From Falsiroseomonas oryzae (GTDB lineage Bacteria; Pseudomonadota; Alphaproteobacteria; Acetobacterales; Acetobacteraceae): 47,006 nucleotides of DNA. Location: positions 1 through 47,006 of the forward strand of contig NZ_JAPSMD010000009.1 in the NCBI RefSeq assembly GCF_027856955.1, given 5' to 3'. The notes below the pieces were generated by a model that saw only the letters and a program-made list of their open reading frames with translations, was not told the DNA's origin and did not search any database. Positions within the stretch are counted from its first letter, which is position 1, and every line of letters begins with the position of its first letter. The translations under genes were made by a program, and so were the position numbers. Positions 33,878-41,506 of the stretch are shown piece after piece.

Positions 33878-34057
33878 CTAGGGAGGGGCTCCAGCCTCCT
33901 CCCACCCTTCCACGCCTCGGCGTAGGGTCCAGGCCAGAAGGAGCCGGGGCGCGTCGTTCGTTGCCAAATCTGTCCAAACGCTGCGTGATTTGTCTATCGT
34001 GCCCTCGCGGCCGGAGTTCGCGCGCCAGGGCGCCTCGGCTGAGGATGGGGTGTTGCC

Positions 34058-34519
34058 ATGCGAATTCCTGCGCTTCCGACCGACAGCACAGCGCGGACGA
34101 CGTTCAAGGTCGGCCGCGCAAGCGACACCGCGGAGCTCGATGCACCTTCGCGCGTGAGCGACCGCCTTCCGGGATCGAGCCGCGAGGACCGTGACCGTCT
34201 GCATGATCGCGCGCTATCGCGCATGCGCTTCGGCAGCCGGGTTTTCAGCGTCGCGATCTGCAGCGCAGGGCCCATACTGGCAAGTCACGACGAGAGCCGC
34301 TTGGCGACCGACGTTTCGGTGAGCAGCGACGAGAGCGATGTCTTCGGCTTTTCGATGCCTCTGCGGGGCCATATGACGCTGGTTCAGCGCGGCAACCCGA
34401 CGACCGCAGCCTTGTCCGGCCGCCTCGCCCACCGTCTCGGGACCGATACGCGCCTGGCCAGCACAGACCGCTGCGCGATCAGCCGTCGGCCATCATATCT
34501 TTCGCATGGCTCCCGATGA
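34058..34519 (+). CDS. Stand-alone degenerate AraC-type sensor domain
   Basis: The 153-residue product is a paralogue of the N-terminal half of the AraC regulator that follows: PSRVSDRLPGSS, HDRALSRMRFGSRVFSV, LATDVSVSSDESDVFGFSMP and LRGHMTLVQRGNPTTAA align with SSRISTRLPGVS, RDRALWRMRFNESIFAM, FSTEVTLSGGESNNFVVVMP and CKGSLTLLQDGAATTAS. It ends before any DNA-binding domain. Its stop overlaps ATG 34516 of the AraC gene. It may be a decayed tandem duplicate or a retained separate sensor; the large sequence divergence fits either. Confidence 0.65.
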   Translation: MRIPALPTDSTARTTFKVGRASDTAELDAPSRVSDRLPGSSREDRDRLHDRALSRMRFGSRVFSVAICSAGPILASHDESRLATDVSVSSDESDVFGFSMPLRGHMTLVQRGNPTTAALSGRLAHRLGTDTRLASTDRCAISRRPSYLSHGSR

Positions 34520-35622
34520 CGGGAGTGAAAACGATGTTCTTGGGCGCACGCTCCCTCGATCCTCCGGTGGCCGCGAAGTTCAAGACCACAAGCAGCGTCG
34601 ATCCGGCGGAGTTCACTGCCAGTTCGCGCATCAGCACCCGGCTTCCGGGGGTGAGCTGCAACTACGCCTATCAGCTGCGGGACCGTGCGCTGTGGCGCAT
34701 GCGCTTCAACGAGTCGATCTTTGCCATGGCAGATCGCCGTGCTGGCACGATCGACGCGTGCTTCGCTGAAAATCGCTTCAGTACCGAGGTCACGCTCAGC
34801 GGCGGGGAAAGCAACAACTTTGTCGTCGTAATGCCCTGCAAGGGCTCCCTGACGCTACTGCAGGACGGCGCCGCGACGACCGCCAGCGAAGGCCGTGGTC
34901 TCGTCATGCGTCCGAGCCCGCGCGCCCGGGTGGTGTTCAGTGACGCCGGCGCCCGTGCCAATCTCTGTTTCAAAGTGGCGGAGGTTGAAGCGGCGCTGCA
35001 ACACGCACTCGACCGCGACTTGCGCCGGCCGCTAGAGTTCGCCCCGGGGCTGGACTGGACCTGCGGCTTGGCCGTGAGCTTCAAGCGCCAGTTAGATGCC
35101 GTGTTCGGCGAGTTCCAGAGTCTTGACGGAGTGGCCGACAATCCCGTCGCGCTCGCCGCCATGACCGACCTCCTGGTGACCCTGCTGCTGCGCGCCGTGC
35201 CGCACAACTACACCGCCCAGTTGGACATCGGGGCACCATGCGCGGTGCCGGCCTATGTGCGGCGCGCCGAGGAGTTCATGCGCGCTAACAGCACCAATCC
35301 GATCCGTATCGCTGATGTCGCCGTTGCAGCAGGGTGCAGCGTGCGCAATCTGCACGGCGTGTTCCGGCGTTTCCGCGGCATGACGCCGCTCGCCGCGCTG
35401 CACGCGATCCGGCTGGACGCGGTAAGCGAGGAGTTGCGGACCGGTAGGAGCGGCACATCCGCGGCGGCCGTCGCGCGCCGCCACGGCTTCACCAACCTAG
35501 CACGCTTCGCCACCGCGTATCGCCGCCGCTTCGGCGAGGCACCATCGGAGACTGCCCATAGCAATGAGGGCTCTGTCAGCGCTCGCGCCAAGATAGCAGC
35601 AGGCAGAGCGCGTGGTGTGTGA
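34516..35622 (+). CDS. AraC-family transcriptional regulator
   Basis: A 368-residue regulator: an AraC_binding_2-like sensor domain (about residues 35-210) and a C-terminal double HTH (about 255-350) with NPIRIADVAVAAGCSVRNLH and FRRFRGMTPLAALHAIRLDA, then RHGFTNLARFATAYRRRFGE. It is divergent from the minus-strand operon at 30291-33877 and probably regulates it. ATG 34516 overlaps the upstream stop; ATG 34534 has a better ribosome site (GGGAG eight bases away) and may be the true start, shortening the protein by six residues. Confidence 0.9.
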   Translation: MTGVKTMFLGARSLDPPVAAKFKTTSSVDPAEFTASSRISTRLPGVSCNYAYQLRDRALWRMRFNESIFAMADRRAGTIDACFAENRFSTEVTLSGGESNNFVVVMPCKGSLTLLQDGAATTASEGRGLVMRPSPRARVVFSDAGARANLCFKVAEVEAALQHALDRDLRRPLEFAPGLDWTCGLAVSFKRQLDAVFGEFQSLDGVADNPVALAAMTDLLVTLLLRAVPHNYTAQLDIGAPCAVPAYVRRAEEFMRANSTNPIRIADVAVAAGCSVRNLHGVFRRFRGMTPLAALHAIRLDAVSEELRTGRSGTSAAAVARRHGFTNLARFATAYRRRFGEAPSETAHSNEGSVSARAKIAAGRARGV

Positions 35623-35897
35623 TCCACCCTGGTTTCCGTGGCGTTCGGGCCATTGAGCATGCCATGCCGGCCGTCTTGCTGACCGGCAACGCCGGTGATG
35701 GGACGCCACTCACTCTCGAAGGGGCATGGACGCAGGACGTCTCGCTGCTGCGCCGCGTGCGAACGGAAGTAGTACTCTCGGAGCTACCGCACACACGGCA
35801 GCCCCAATCACGTTGCGATGGCGGCCGCGCGGTCGTTTTCGGCCTTATCGGCGCTCATCCGGCTGAGGTGCCCGGCCCGTAAGCTACCTGCACCGGC
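35623..35897. other. Convergent intergenic region, no gene seen
   Basis: About 275 bases between the AraC gene and the convergent binding-protein pseudogene. Short frames on both strands (35619-35882 plus, 35576-35794 minus) have atypical composition and no recognisable pattern. No clear terminator hairpin. Confidence 0.45.
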
Positions 35898-37465
35898 CTA
35901 GACCTTCCGCGCTCCCCAGAAGATCGGGAAAGACGCCGGCACGATGCCTTGCACGCTGGTGCGATGGGCCGTCGGGTTGAAGTGCTGGCCCGTCGGGATG
36001 TAGGGCACCTCCTCGAGTGCGATCCGTTGCATCTGACGTGCAATGGACTTGCGGGCGTTGAGGTCCGGGGCGTCCAGCCACTCGTTCCGTAGCGCTTCGA
36101 GGCGCGGCGATACAGGCCAGCCGAACCAGCCCGCAGGCCCGTTCCCGCGCAGCGGGAGGTGGGTGGAGGGATCGGCAACGGTCAGGCCTTCAAAGGTCGT
36201 GCAGAAGGCGCTCCAGCCGCCGCGGTCCACCGGCTCCTTGCTCGTGCGTCGCTGCACCAGCGTGCCCCAATCCATGGCGGCAAATTCGGTGTTCAGGCCG
36301 AGGCGCCTGAAAAGGGCGTTCGCGACCTGGGCGAGCGCCATGGTCGCGGGATAATCCGTCGGCGCCATCAGTACGACGCGCTCGTTATTGTAGCCGCTCT
36401 CCGCGACCATCTGGCGCGCTCGGGCCAGATCGCGCGGGCCGGTTAGCACCTCCATCGCCTCGTCATTCGCCATGTGCATCCCGGGGGTGAAGGTGCCGAC
36501 GGGCACGCGGAAGAGATCGGGCTCGCTGCCCAGCGCCACGGTGACGAAATCCTTTTGGCTCAGGGCAGGCAGGAGGGCCTGGCGGAGCTTTTGGTTGTTG
36601 AAGGGCGGCTGCGTATGGTTCAGCGCGATCATGCCGGTCACACCGATCCGGTCGTTGACAGCAACGCGGATCCCGCGGTTGCGGCGCATCAACGGCAGCA
36701 GGTCGACCTGGGGCTGCTGCACCCAATCCACCTCATTGTTGCCGAGGGCTGAGACGGCCGTCGCGGAGTCCGGCATGATCCGCCATTCCACGCGGTCGAA
36801 ATTCGCCACCTTGCCGCCGGCAATGAAGCTTGGCGGCTCAGGGCGGGGTCGGTAATTCTCATTCCGAAGGTAGATGGCCTGGGACCCGGAGATCCACTGG
36901 TCCCGCACAAACCGGTAGGGGCCGGAGCCGACGATTCATTGATCTGCGTGAAGGCGTCGGTCCTCGCCACCCGCTCCGGCATCATGAAGCAGAAGTCGCT
37001 GAAGGCCTCGAGCATCAGACCGAAGGGCTGCTTGAGGCGGATGACGAAGCTCCTGTCGTCGGGCGCGCTCATCTCCTCCGTGCGCTCGAGCAGCGTCTGG
37101 CCCATGGGACGCCGGCGGCCCCAGCGCTGAACACTGGCGATGCAGTCGGCGCCGCGCACCGGCACGCCGTCATGGAAGACCTGCCCCTCGCGCAGCCGGA
37201 AGCGCCAGGTCAGGCGGTCCTCCGAAACCTCATGCGCTTCGACCATCTGCGGCCTGGGCGTGAAGCTCTCATCCAGTGCGAAGAGCATGTCCCAGATCAT
37301 CAGCCCGTGGTTCCGGGCGACGGTCGTCGTCGTCCAGACCGGGTCGGGGTTGTGGAGATTGCCCTCGGGCACGAAGCGCAGCACGCGGGTCGGGTTCTGC
37401 GCGAGGGTGGGGCGAGCCAGGGCCGACAGGGCGGCGGTGGCGGCAATCAGGGTCCGGCGGCGCAT
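35898..37465 (-). pseudogene. ABC peptide/substrate-binding protein (SBP family 5), frameshifted
   Basis: The N-terminal part (MRRRTLIAATAALSALARPTLAQ signal, then LRFVPEGNLHNPDPVWTTTT, FHDGVPVRGADCIASVQRW) and the C-terminal part (VGSGPYRFVRDQW, NNEVDWVQQPQ, NNQKLRQALLPALSQKDFV, VPYIPTGQHFNPTAHR) are in different frames. They join at about 36934-36940, where one base appears to be missing (GAATCGTCGG for GAAATCGTCGG or similar). Restored length is about 522 residues, normal for DppA/OppA-type periplasmic binding proteins. No permease or ATPase gene is adjacent. The lesion is a single base, so an assembly error is possible. Confidence 0.85.
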
Positions 37466-37480
37466 GCTTCGTATCTTGGC

Positions 37481-38028
37481 TCAAGCCTGCTCCAGCAGGT
37501 GTCGCGCGAGGAAGGCCATGACTGCGCGATGGGCCGTCCGCCGGTTGTCGCGCTTGAGGAAACCATGACCTTTGTTGCGGAAGGTCAGATACTCCACGGG
37601 GATATCCCGCCGCAACAGGGCCGGGACGATCTGCTCGCTCTCGTGCGGCGGCACGCGGGGGTCCGTCAGCCCCTGCGCCATGAGGAGCGGGCAGGCAATG
37701 GCATCGGCTTTGTGCAGGGGGAGAGGGTCTCAAGCAGTTCCGCGTCCCGCGCGGGATCGCCGTATTCGGCGGCGTGGTGGGCCCGCTCGTCTCCAGCCGC
37801 ATCCCGGCCGAAGACAGCCCCGCCATCCACTGGACTGCCGGCGACGAAGGAGACGGCGTCACGATGCGCCGTGCGCGGCCGCACCCTCCCGTGCGGCAGA
37901 CGTTCCCACACCTGCGCGGATCCGTCGGCATCGTTCGGGAAGTAGAGCCGTCCATCCGAGGGGTAGCTCGGGAGGGTGGCGGTAAGTGCGGACAGAAAGC
38001 GGTCAAGGCTGACAGCGGGGTCTTGCAT
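37481..38028 (-). pseudogene. S9 prolyl-oligopeptidase-type peptidase, internally deleted
   Basis: The 5' part encodes the first propeller blade (MQDPAVSLDRFLSALTATLP, SDGRLYFPNDADGSAQVWER). At about residue 84 it jumps into the end of the catalytic domain (AEYGDPARDAELL, then, after a one-base frameshift near 37730, SPLHKADAIACPLLMAQGLT, DPRVPPHESEQIV, NKGHGFLKRDNR). The Asp and His of the triad remain, but the region with the nucleophilic Ser and most of the propeller (several hundred residues) is gone. It lies 15 bp downstream of the broken peptide-binding protein, so a peptide uptake and cleavage locus has decayed as a unit. Confidence 0.78.
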
Positions 38029-38297
38029 GGGAGGTTCCTGCGGCACCGCGGAAGGCTCCTCCTTCCCAGACCCATCCGCCAGGAGGAACGCACTTTACAG
38101 TCGGCTTGTGATTTGCCGCCACTGGCAGGCACGCGTCGTCTGAGCCGATGGGCGCTCGGCATGCAAACCGCCTTCCGCACCCCTCGGTCGTTGCGGCTGG
38201 AGACGCCGCGGCCACTTTCGGCAAAGCCGGTGTGCGCGGCTGACGGCCGGGGTGGGCGCAAAGCTGCCGATCTCGGCCCTCGCCAAGCAGTATTTGC

Positions 38298-38438
38298 TCA
38301 TGCACCAACAGCGGACACGCGGAAGACGGGGTTGAGCGCATCCGGTCCGAACCGGGTGACCTGGACGATCTCGGCCACGCCGGCGGCGTCCAGGCCACGA
38401 AGCCGCGCCCCGGCTTTGATATCTTAGGAGGTTCCCAT
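38298..38438 (-). pseudogene. N-terminal remnant of SNF2-type helicase
   Basis: The frame MGTS-stop-DIKAGARLRGLDAAG, then VAEIVQVTRFGPDALNPVFR resembles the N-terminal leader of SNF2/HepA-type helicases (the DISARM drmD-like group starts with an I-x-PG-x-xVxG...V-x-VVxV...G-x-x-AL pattern). A TAA interrupts codon 5 and a stop comes after 46 codons, so only a scrap is left. Family assignment is from memory of the pattern and is tentative. Confidence 0.4.
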
Positions 38439-38610
38439 CTCGGCTAGATTATCGCGCGTTTCATCGGGTGGACCGTCGAACCACTACAAGCCAGGTCTCC
38501 GCCTCGCCGAGGGTTCCGTACCGAAGTGTTCGCTCTCGAAGTACGGATTTCGGGCAAGTGGGGTTCGAACCACGGCAAGACTCGACCGCGCTGAATCCGG
38601 CCTTTTACCT

Positions 38611-38912
38611 AGATTTTTTGGTTCCGTACCAAATCGCCCAAGTCAGGAGGTGCGGAGAGAAAGGGCCTCCGGAGAGCGATTTTCGCCCGTCTCCGCGTCC
38701 GGCCGGTCAACAGGTCAGCCGCCAAACGCCCAGGAAACCTGCCACTCATCGCGGCGGTTAGCCTGTCGGAGAGCGGGACGCGCTAGGGAACTGGCGGAGC
38801 AAGACGGATTCGAATTGGGAGTACGCCGTTCGTTGATGGCCGAGCCCTGGAATGCTGGTCAGATGCGGACCGTGATGTACTGGCATCGTCGGTTGCGTGT
38901 CCCCGCATCCAT
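38611..38912. repeat. Att-like module, copy B (direct repeat with 15687-15985)
   Basis: Same orientation and order of parts as copy A: a T-rich start (GATTTTTTGG), a diverged 170-bp segment containing GGAGAGCGATTTTCG and AACCTGCCACTCA, the tRNA-like 3' end, then about 95 bp ending in the recombinase C-terminal codons. Divergence is concentrated in the left half, while the right quarter is nearly identical. Confidence 0.8.
38792..38815 (-). other. tRNA-Ser-like 3' end, second candidate attachment site
   Basis: On the minus strand: TTCGAATCCGTC then TTGCTCCGCCA. It differs from the copy at 15866-15889 by a single base (T for C in the acceptor strand). The T-stem 5' half is again absent. The two sites are 22926 bp apart in direct orientation. 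Confidence 0.5.
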
Positions 38913-39545
38913 CTTGATTTGCTCCACGAACGCCCCAGCAAGATCGCCGGGGCGTTTCTGCTTCCGAGCCCCCTCCGCCAGGCGCAGGATCGCTCCCAAC
39001 TCGCCTCGTACCTCAATCCGCAACTGGCCGCCCTCCGGCACCAGCCGGATCGCCTCGACCAGGCCACACACGACCTCCCGCGCCTCCGCCGCGTCGTCAG
39101 AATCGAGCACGCGCGAGAGCTCGGCAACGCGCTGCCGGTAGAGCTCGGCCAGGTTCGGGTGCAGAAGCGGGGCAGGCGCCTCGGCGGTTGCCAGCTCGGC
39201 CTCGAGGGCAAGACGGCGCGTCTCCAGCGTTGCCATCCGCTCCCGCAGCGCCGCTGCCGGCGTGCCATCCGCGATCGCGTCCACCAGCCGCTCGATCTGG
39301 CCGCGGACCCGCTCCCAGCTCGGTCCGCTTGGCGCTCTGCCCGGCCGAGGCCTCGGACTGCAGCCGGTTCCAGGTCGCGGTGAACTCAGCGACGAACGCC
39401 CGGAACAGCTCCGGATCCATCAGCCGCTCGCGCAACGCACCGAGCGTGGTCTGCTCAAGCACGTCCTGCCGCACCGTCAGCCGGTTGGTGCAGGCCGTCG
39501 GGCCCTTGTTGCGCGCCGTCGAGCAGGCCAGCACGGCCGCAGCCG
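38859..39545 (-). pseudogene. Serine recombinase C-terminal fragment (type 1), frameshifted
   Basis: The upstream part (CSTARNKGPTACTNRLTVRQ, DVLEQTTLGALRERLMDPEL, FVAEFTATWNRLQ) and the downstream part (LHPNLAELYRQRVAELSRVL, VVCGLVEAIRLVP, QLRIEVRGELGAILRLAE, ending QIKMDAGTRNRRCQYITVRI) are in different frames. An extra G near 39325 (CTGGGAGCGG for CTGGAGCGG) causes the shift. The catalytic domain is missing; the 5' break at about 39545 is the junction with a truncated IS3 element. The tail is homologous to the fragment at 15933-16278. Confidence 0.8.
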
Positions 39546-40170
39546 AACACAGGAGCCGTCGTTCAGCCACAGCCGCCCCCGCTTCGGCTGCCGCCGCGGC
39601 ACCTTCAGCCCCTCGCGCCGCCAGATGCGCTCCATACGCTTGGCGTTCACCCGCCAGCCCTCGGCCCGCAGCAGCGCGGTGATCCGGCGGTAGCCGTAGC
39701 GGCCATACTCCGCTGCCAGCGACACCACCGCATCGGTCAGGTCAGTCTCGTCGGACCGCACCGACCGCACCCTGCGCTGCGTCGATCGCGACTGGCCCAG
39801 CGAGCGGCATGCCCGGCGCTCGGACACCCCGAGCACCGCCTGCACATGCCGGACCCCGGCCCGGCAGCGCTCAGGGCCTAGAAGTTTCGCTCATCAGCTT
39901 CTTTCAGGATCTGCTTGTCGAGCGTCAGTTCCGCCACCGCGCTCTTCAGCCGCGCGTTCTCGCGCTCGAGGGCTTTCAGCCGACGCGCCTGGTCCACCTT
40001 CAGGCCACCGTATTCAGATCGCCATCGATAAGAGCTCGCCTCCGAAACTCCAAGCCAGCGGCAGATCTCTCCCACCGTCCGACCTTGCGCCAACTCCACC
40101 TCGGCCTGCCGCAACAGCCCGATGATCTGCTCCGCCGTCTTACGCTTCTTCAGTAGCCCTGCCTCCTTCC
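39546..40170 (-). mobile_element. Truncated IS3-family element
   Basis: Contains a complete OrfA and only the N-terminal 110 or so residues of OrfB (QAVLGVSERRACRSLGQSRS, YGRYGYRRITALLRAEGWRV, KRGRLWLNDGSC). The DDE catalytic core is missing: OrfB homology stops at about 39546, fused to recombinase sequence. It belongs to a different IS3 type from the element at 5381-6549. It lies between two recombinase remnants facing opposite ways, so it may mark an inversion or deletion boundary. The right end is uncertain, between 40165 and 40215. Confidence 0.8.
39878..40153 (-). CDS. IS3 OrfA with CTG in place of the start codon
   Basis: The frame KKRKTAEQIIGLLRQAEVEL, EICRWLGVSEASSYRWRSEY, RLKALERENARLKSAVAELT is a standard OrfA. 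The usual initiator position is CTG at 40153, eight bases after an excellent AAGGAGG; the first conventional alternative is TTG 40114, which would remove the N-terminal KKRKT. Either CTG is used or the start codon has mutated. The element lacks OrfB catalytic function anyway. Confidence 0.7.
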   Translation of the reverse strand: MKKRKTAEQIIGLLRQAEVELAQGRTVGEICRWLGVSEASSYRWRSEYGGLKVDQARRLKALERENARLKSAVAELTLDKQILKEADERNF

Positions 40171-40215
40171 AAGGAGGCCAACTCTCTCATCCCCGACGGA
40201 TCCCGTTCAGGGGGG

Positions 40216-40803
40216 AAGGTCACCGGCGAGCACGACGCCATCGTCACCCAGGCGCAGTGGGACGCGGTGCACGCGATCCTGCAGGTCAGCCCGCGGGTGC
40301 GGGTCAACCGGACGCAGAACACGACCGCGCCCCTGCTGCTCGGGCTGATCTTCGACAGCGACGGCCGCGCCATGTCGCCCAGCCACAGCCGCGGCAGGGG
40401 TGGGCAGATGTACCGCTACTATGTCAGCCAGGCGGTGCTGAAGGGCGGCGCGACGGAGCGGCCGGCCATCGCGCGTCTGCCGGCCGGCGAGATCGAGGCG
40501 GCGGTCATCGCGCAGGTCCGCGCGCTGCTGCTGCAGCCCGAGATGGTCGTCGGCACCTGGCGGGCGGCGCGGGCGACAGCGCCGGACGTCACCGAGCGGG
40601 AGGTGCTGCTGGCACTGGAGCGGATCGAGCCGCTGTGGGAGGAGCTCTTCCCCGCCGAGCGGGCGCGCATCGTGCGGTTGCTGGTGGATCGGGTCGACGT
40701 CCAGGCTGAGGGCGCCGCGGTGCGTCCGCGGCTGGACGGGCTCGGCAGCCTGGTCCGTGACCTCGCCGCCCGAGCCGTCGAGGCCGGGAAAGCTGCGGCA
40801 TGA
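40216..40803 (+). pseudogene. Serine recombinase C-terminal fragment (type 2), longer copy
   Basis: Homology begins GKVTGEHDAIVTQAQWDAVH and runs through the zinc-ribbon region (LLLGLIFDSDGRAMSPSHSR, GGQMYRYYVSQAVLKGG) to LPAGEIEAAVIAQVRALLLQ and ELFPAERARIVRLLVDRVDV. About 195 codons remain; the resolvase catalytic domain and part of the recombinase domain are missing. It is closely related to 29433-29856 and extends about 70 codons further toward the N-terminus. Its stop overlaps the next ATG by four bases. Confidence 0.8.
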
Positions 40804-41095
40804 GCGACGCTGCGCAGACCCTCACGGTGGTCATCCCGCTCCGGGTGAAGCCGCGTGGCGGGAGGAAGGCGATGGCGACACACGGCGTGCTAGCGCTGGA
40901 GCACCGGCGGGACATCACGCTCATGAAGGCTGTCGCGCGTGCCTTCCGGTGGCGGCGGATGCTGGAGTCCGGCCAATTCGCCACGATCAATGACCTGGCA
41001 GCGGCGGAGAAGATCAACTCGTCCTAAGTCTCGCGCGTGCTGCGGCTGACGCTGCTCGCGCCGGACATCGTGGATGCGATCCTCGATGGGCGACA
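40800..41095 (+). pseudogene. Recombinase-associated HTH gene, nonsense copy 4
   Basis: It starts MSDAAQTLTVVIPLRVKPRG and is collinear with the intact copy until codon 76, where TAC (Tyr of SSYVSRV) has become TAA at 41025-41027, cutting the protein inside its helix-turn-helix. Homology continues after the stop to about 41095. The same gene pair order and ATGA overlap occur at 29853. Confidence 0.85.
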
Positions 41096-41226
41096 GCTGA
41101 ATCGAATAGCCTGCCGGGACTGATGGGCTGCGTTCCCGCGATGTGGGCCAAGCAGGGCGTGAACCGCCTTCGCCTATCGCGAGGCGTAGCGAAGCATACC
41201 GCGGACGTCAAACGGCCGCTGTGCGC

Positions 41227-41481
41227 TCAGCGCCGCACCCTCTGCCCGCCCTCACCCGCGGCCGCCAGCCGTGCCAAGCAGGCGGCCAGCGCCTCCTGAG
41301 CCATGCGCAGGAGGATACCCGGCGTGCCGGCCTCGGTGGCGACCCATTCTCTTTCGCGTGCACAATCAGACGGACCCGACTGCGCGGCCGCCGCGATCGG
41401 CAAGAGCAGGCTCAGGCAGATGATGGCGGTTCGGGTGCCCCTGCGCGCGCCGGCGGTGGATTCCAGTTGAAACCTATTCAT
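41227..41481 (-). CDS. Small secreted protein of unknown function
   Basis: An 84-residue precursor with a basic start and hydrophobic signal segment (TAIICLSLLLPIAAAAQS), followed by a short mature part with two cysteines (DCAREREWVATEAGTPGILL, ALAACLARL). AGGAG lies about ten bases upstream of ATG 41481; the longer frame from 41535 is less likely. It is 25 bp downstream of the haloperoxidase-like gene and closes the operon. No family recognised. Confidence 0.6.
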   Translation of the reverse strand: MNRFQLESTAGARRGTRTAIICLSLLLPIAAAAQSGPSDCAREREWVATEAGTPGILLRMAQEALAACLARLAAAGEGGQRVRR

Positions 41482-41506
41482 CGGACTCGCCTCTCCTTGT
41501 CGGTTG

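Noticed and set aside
35619-35882. Small plus-strand ORF after the AraC gene
   Set aside because: No ribosome site, no recognisable pattern, overlaps a competing minus-strand frame and lies in a convergent intergenic region.
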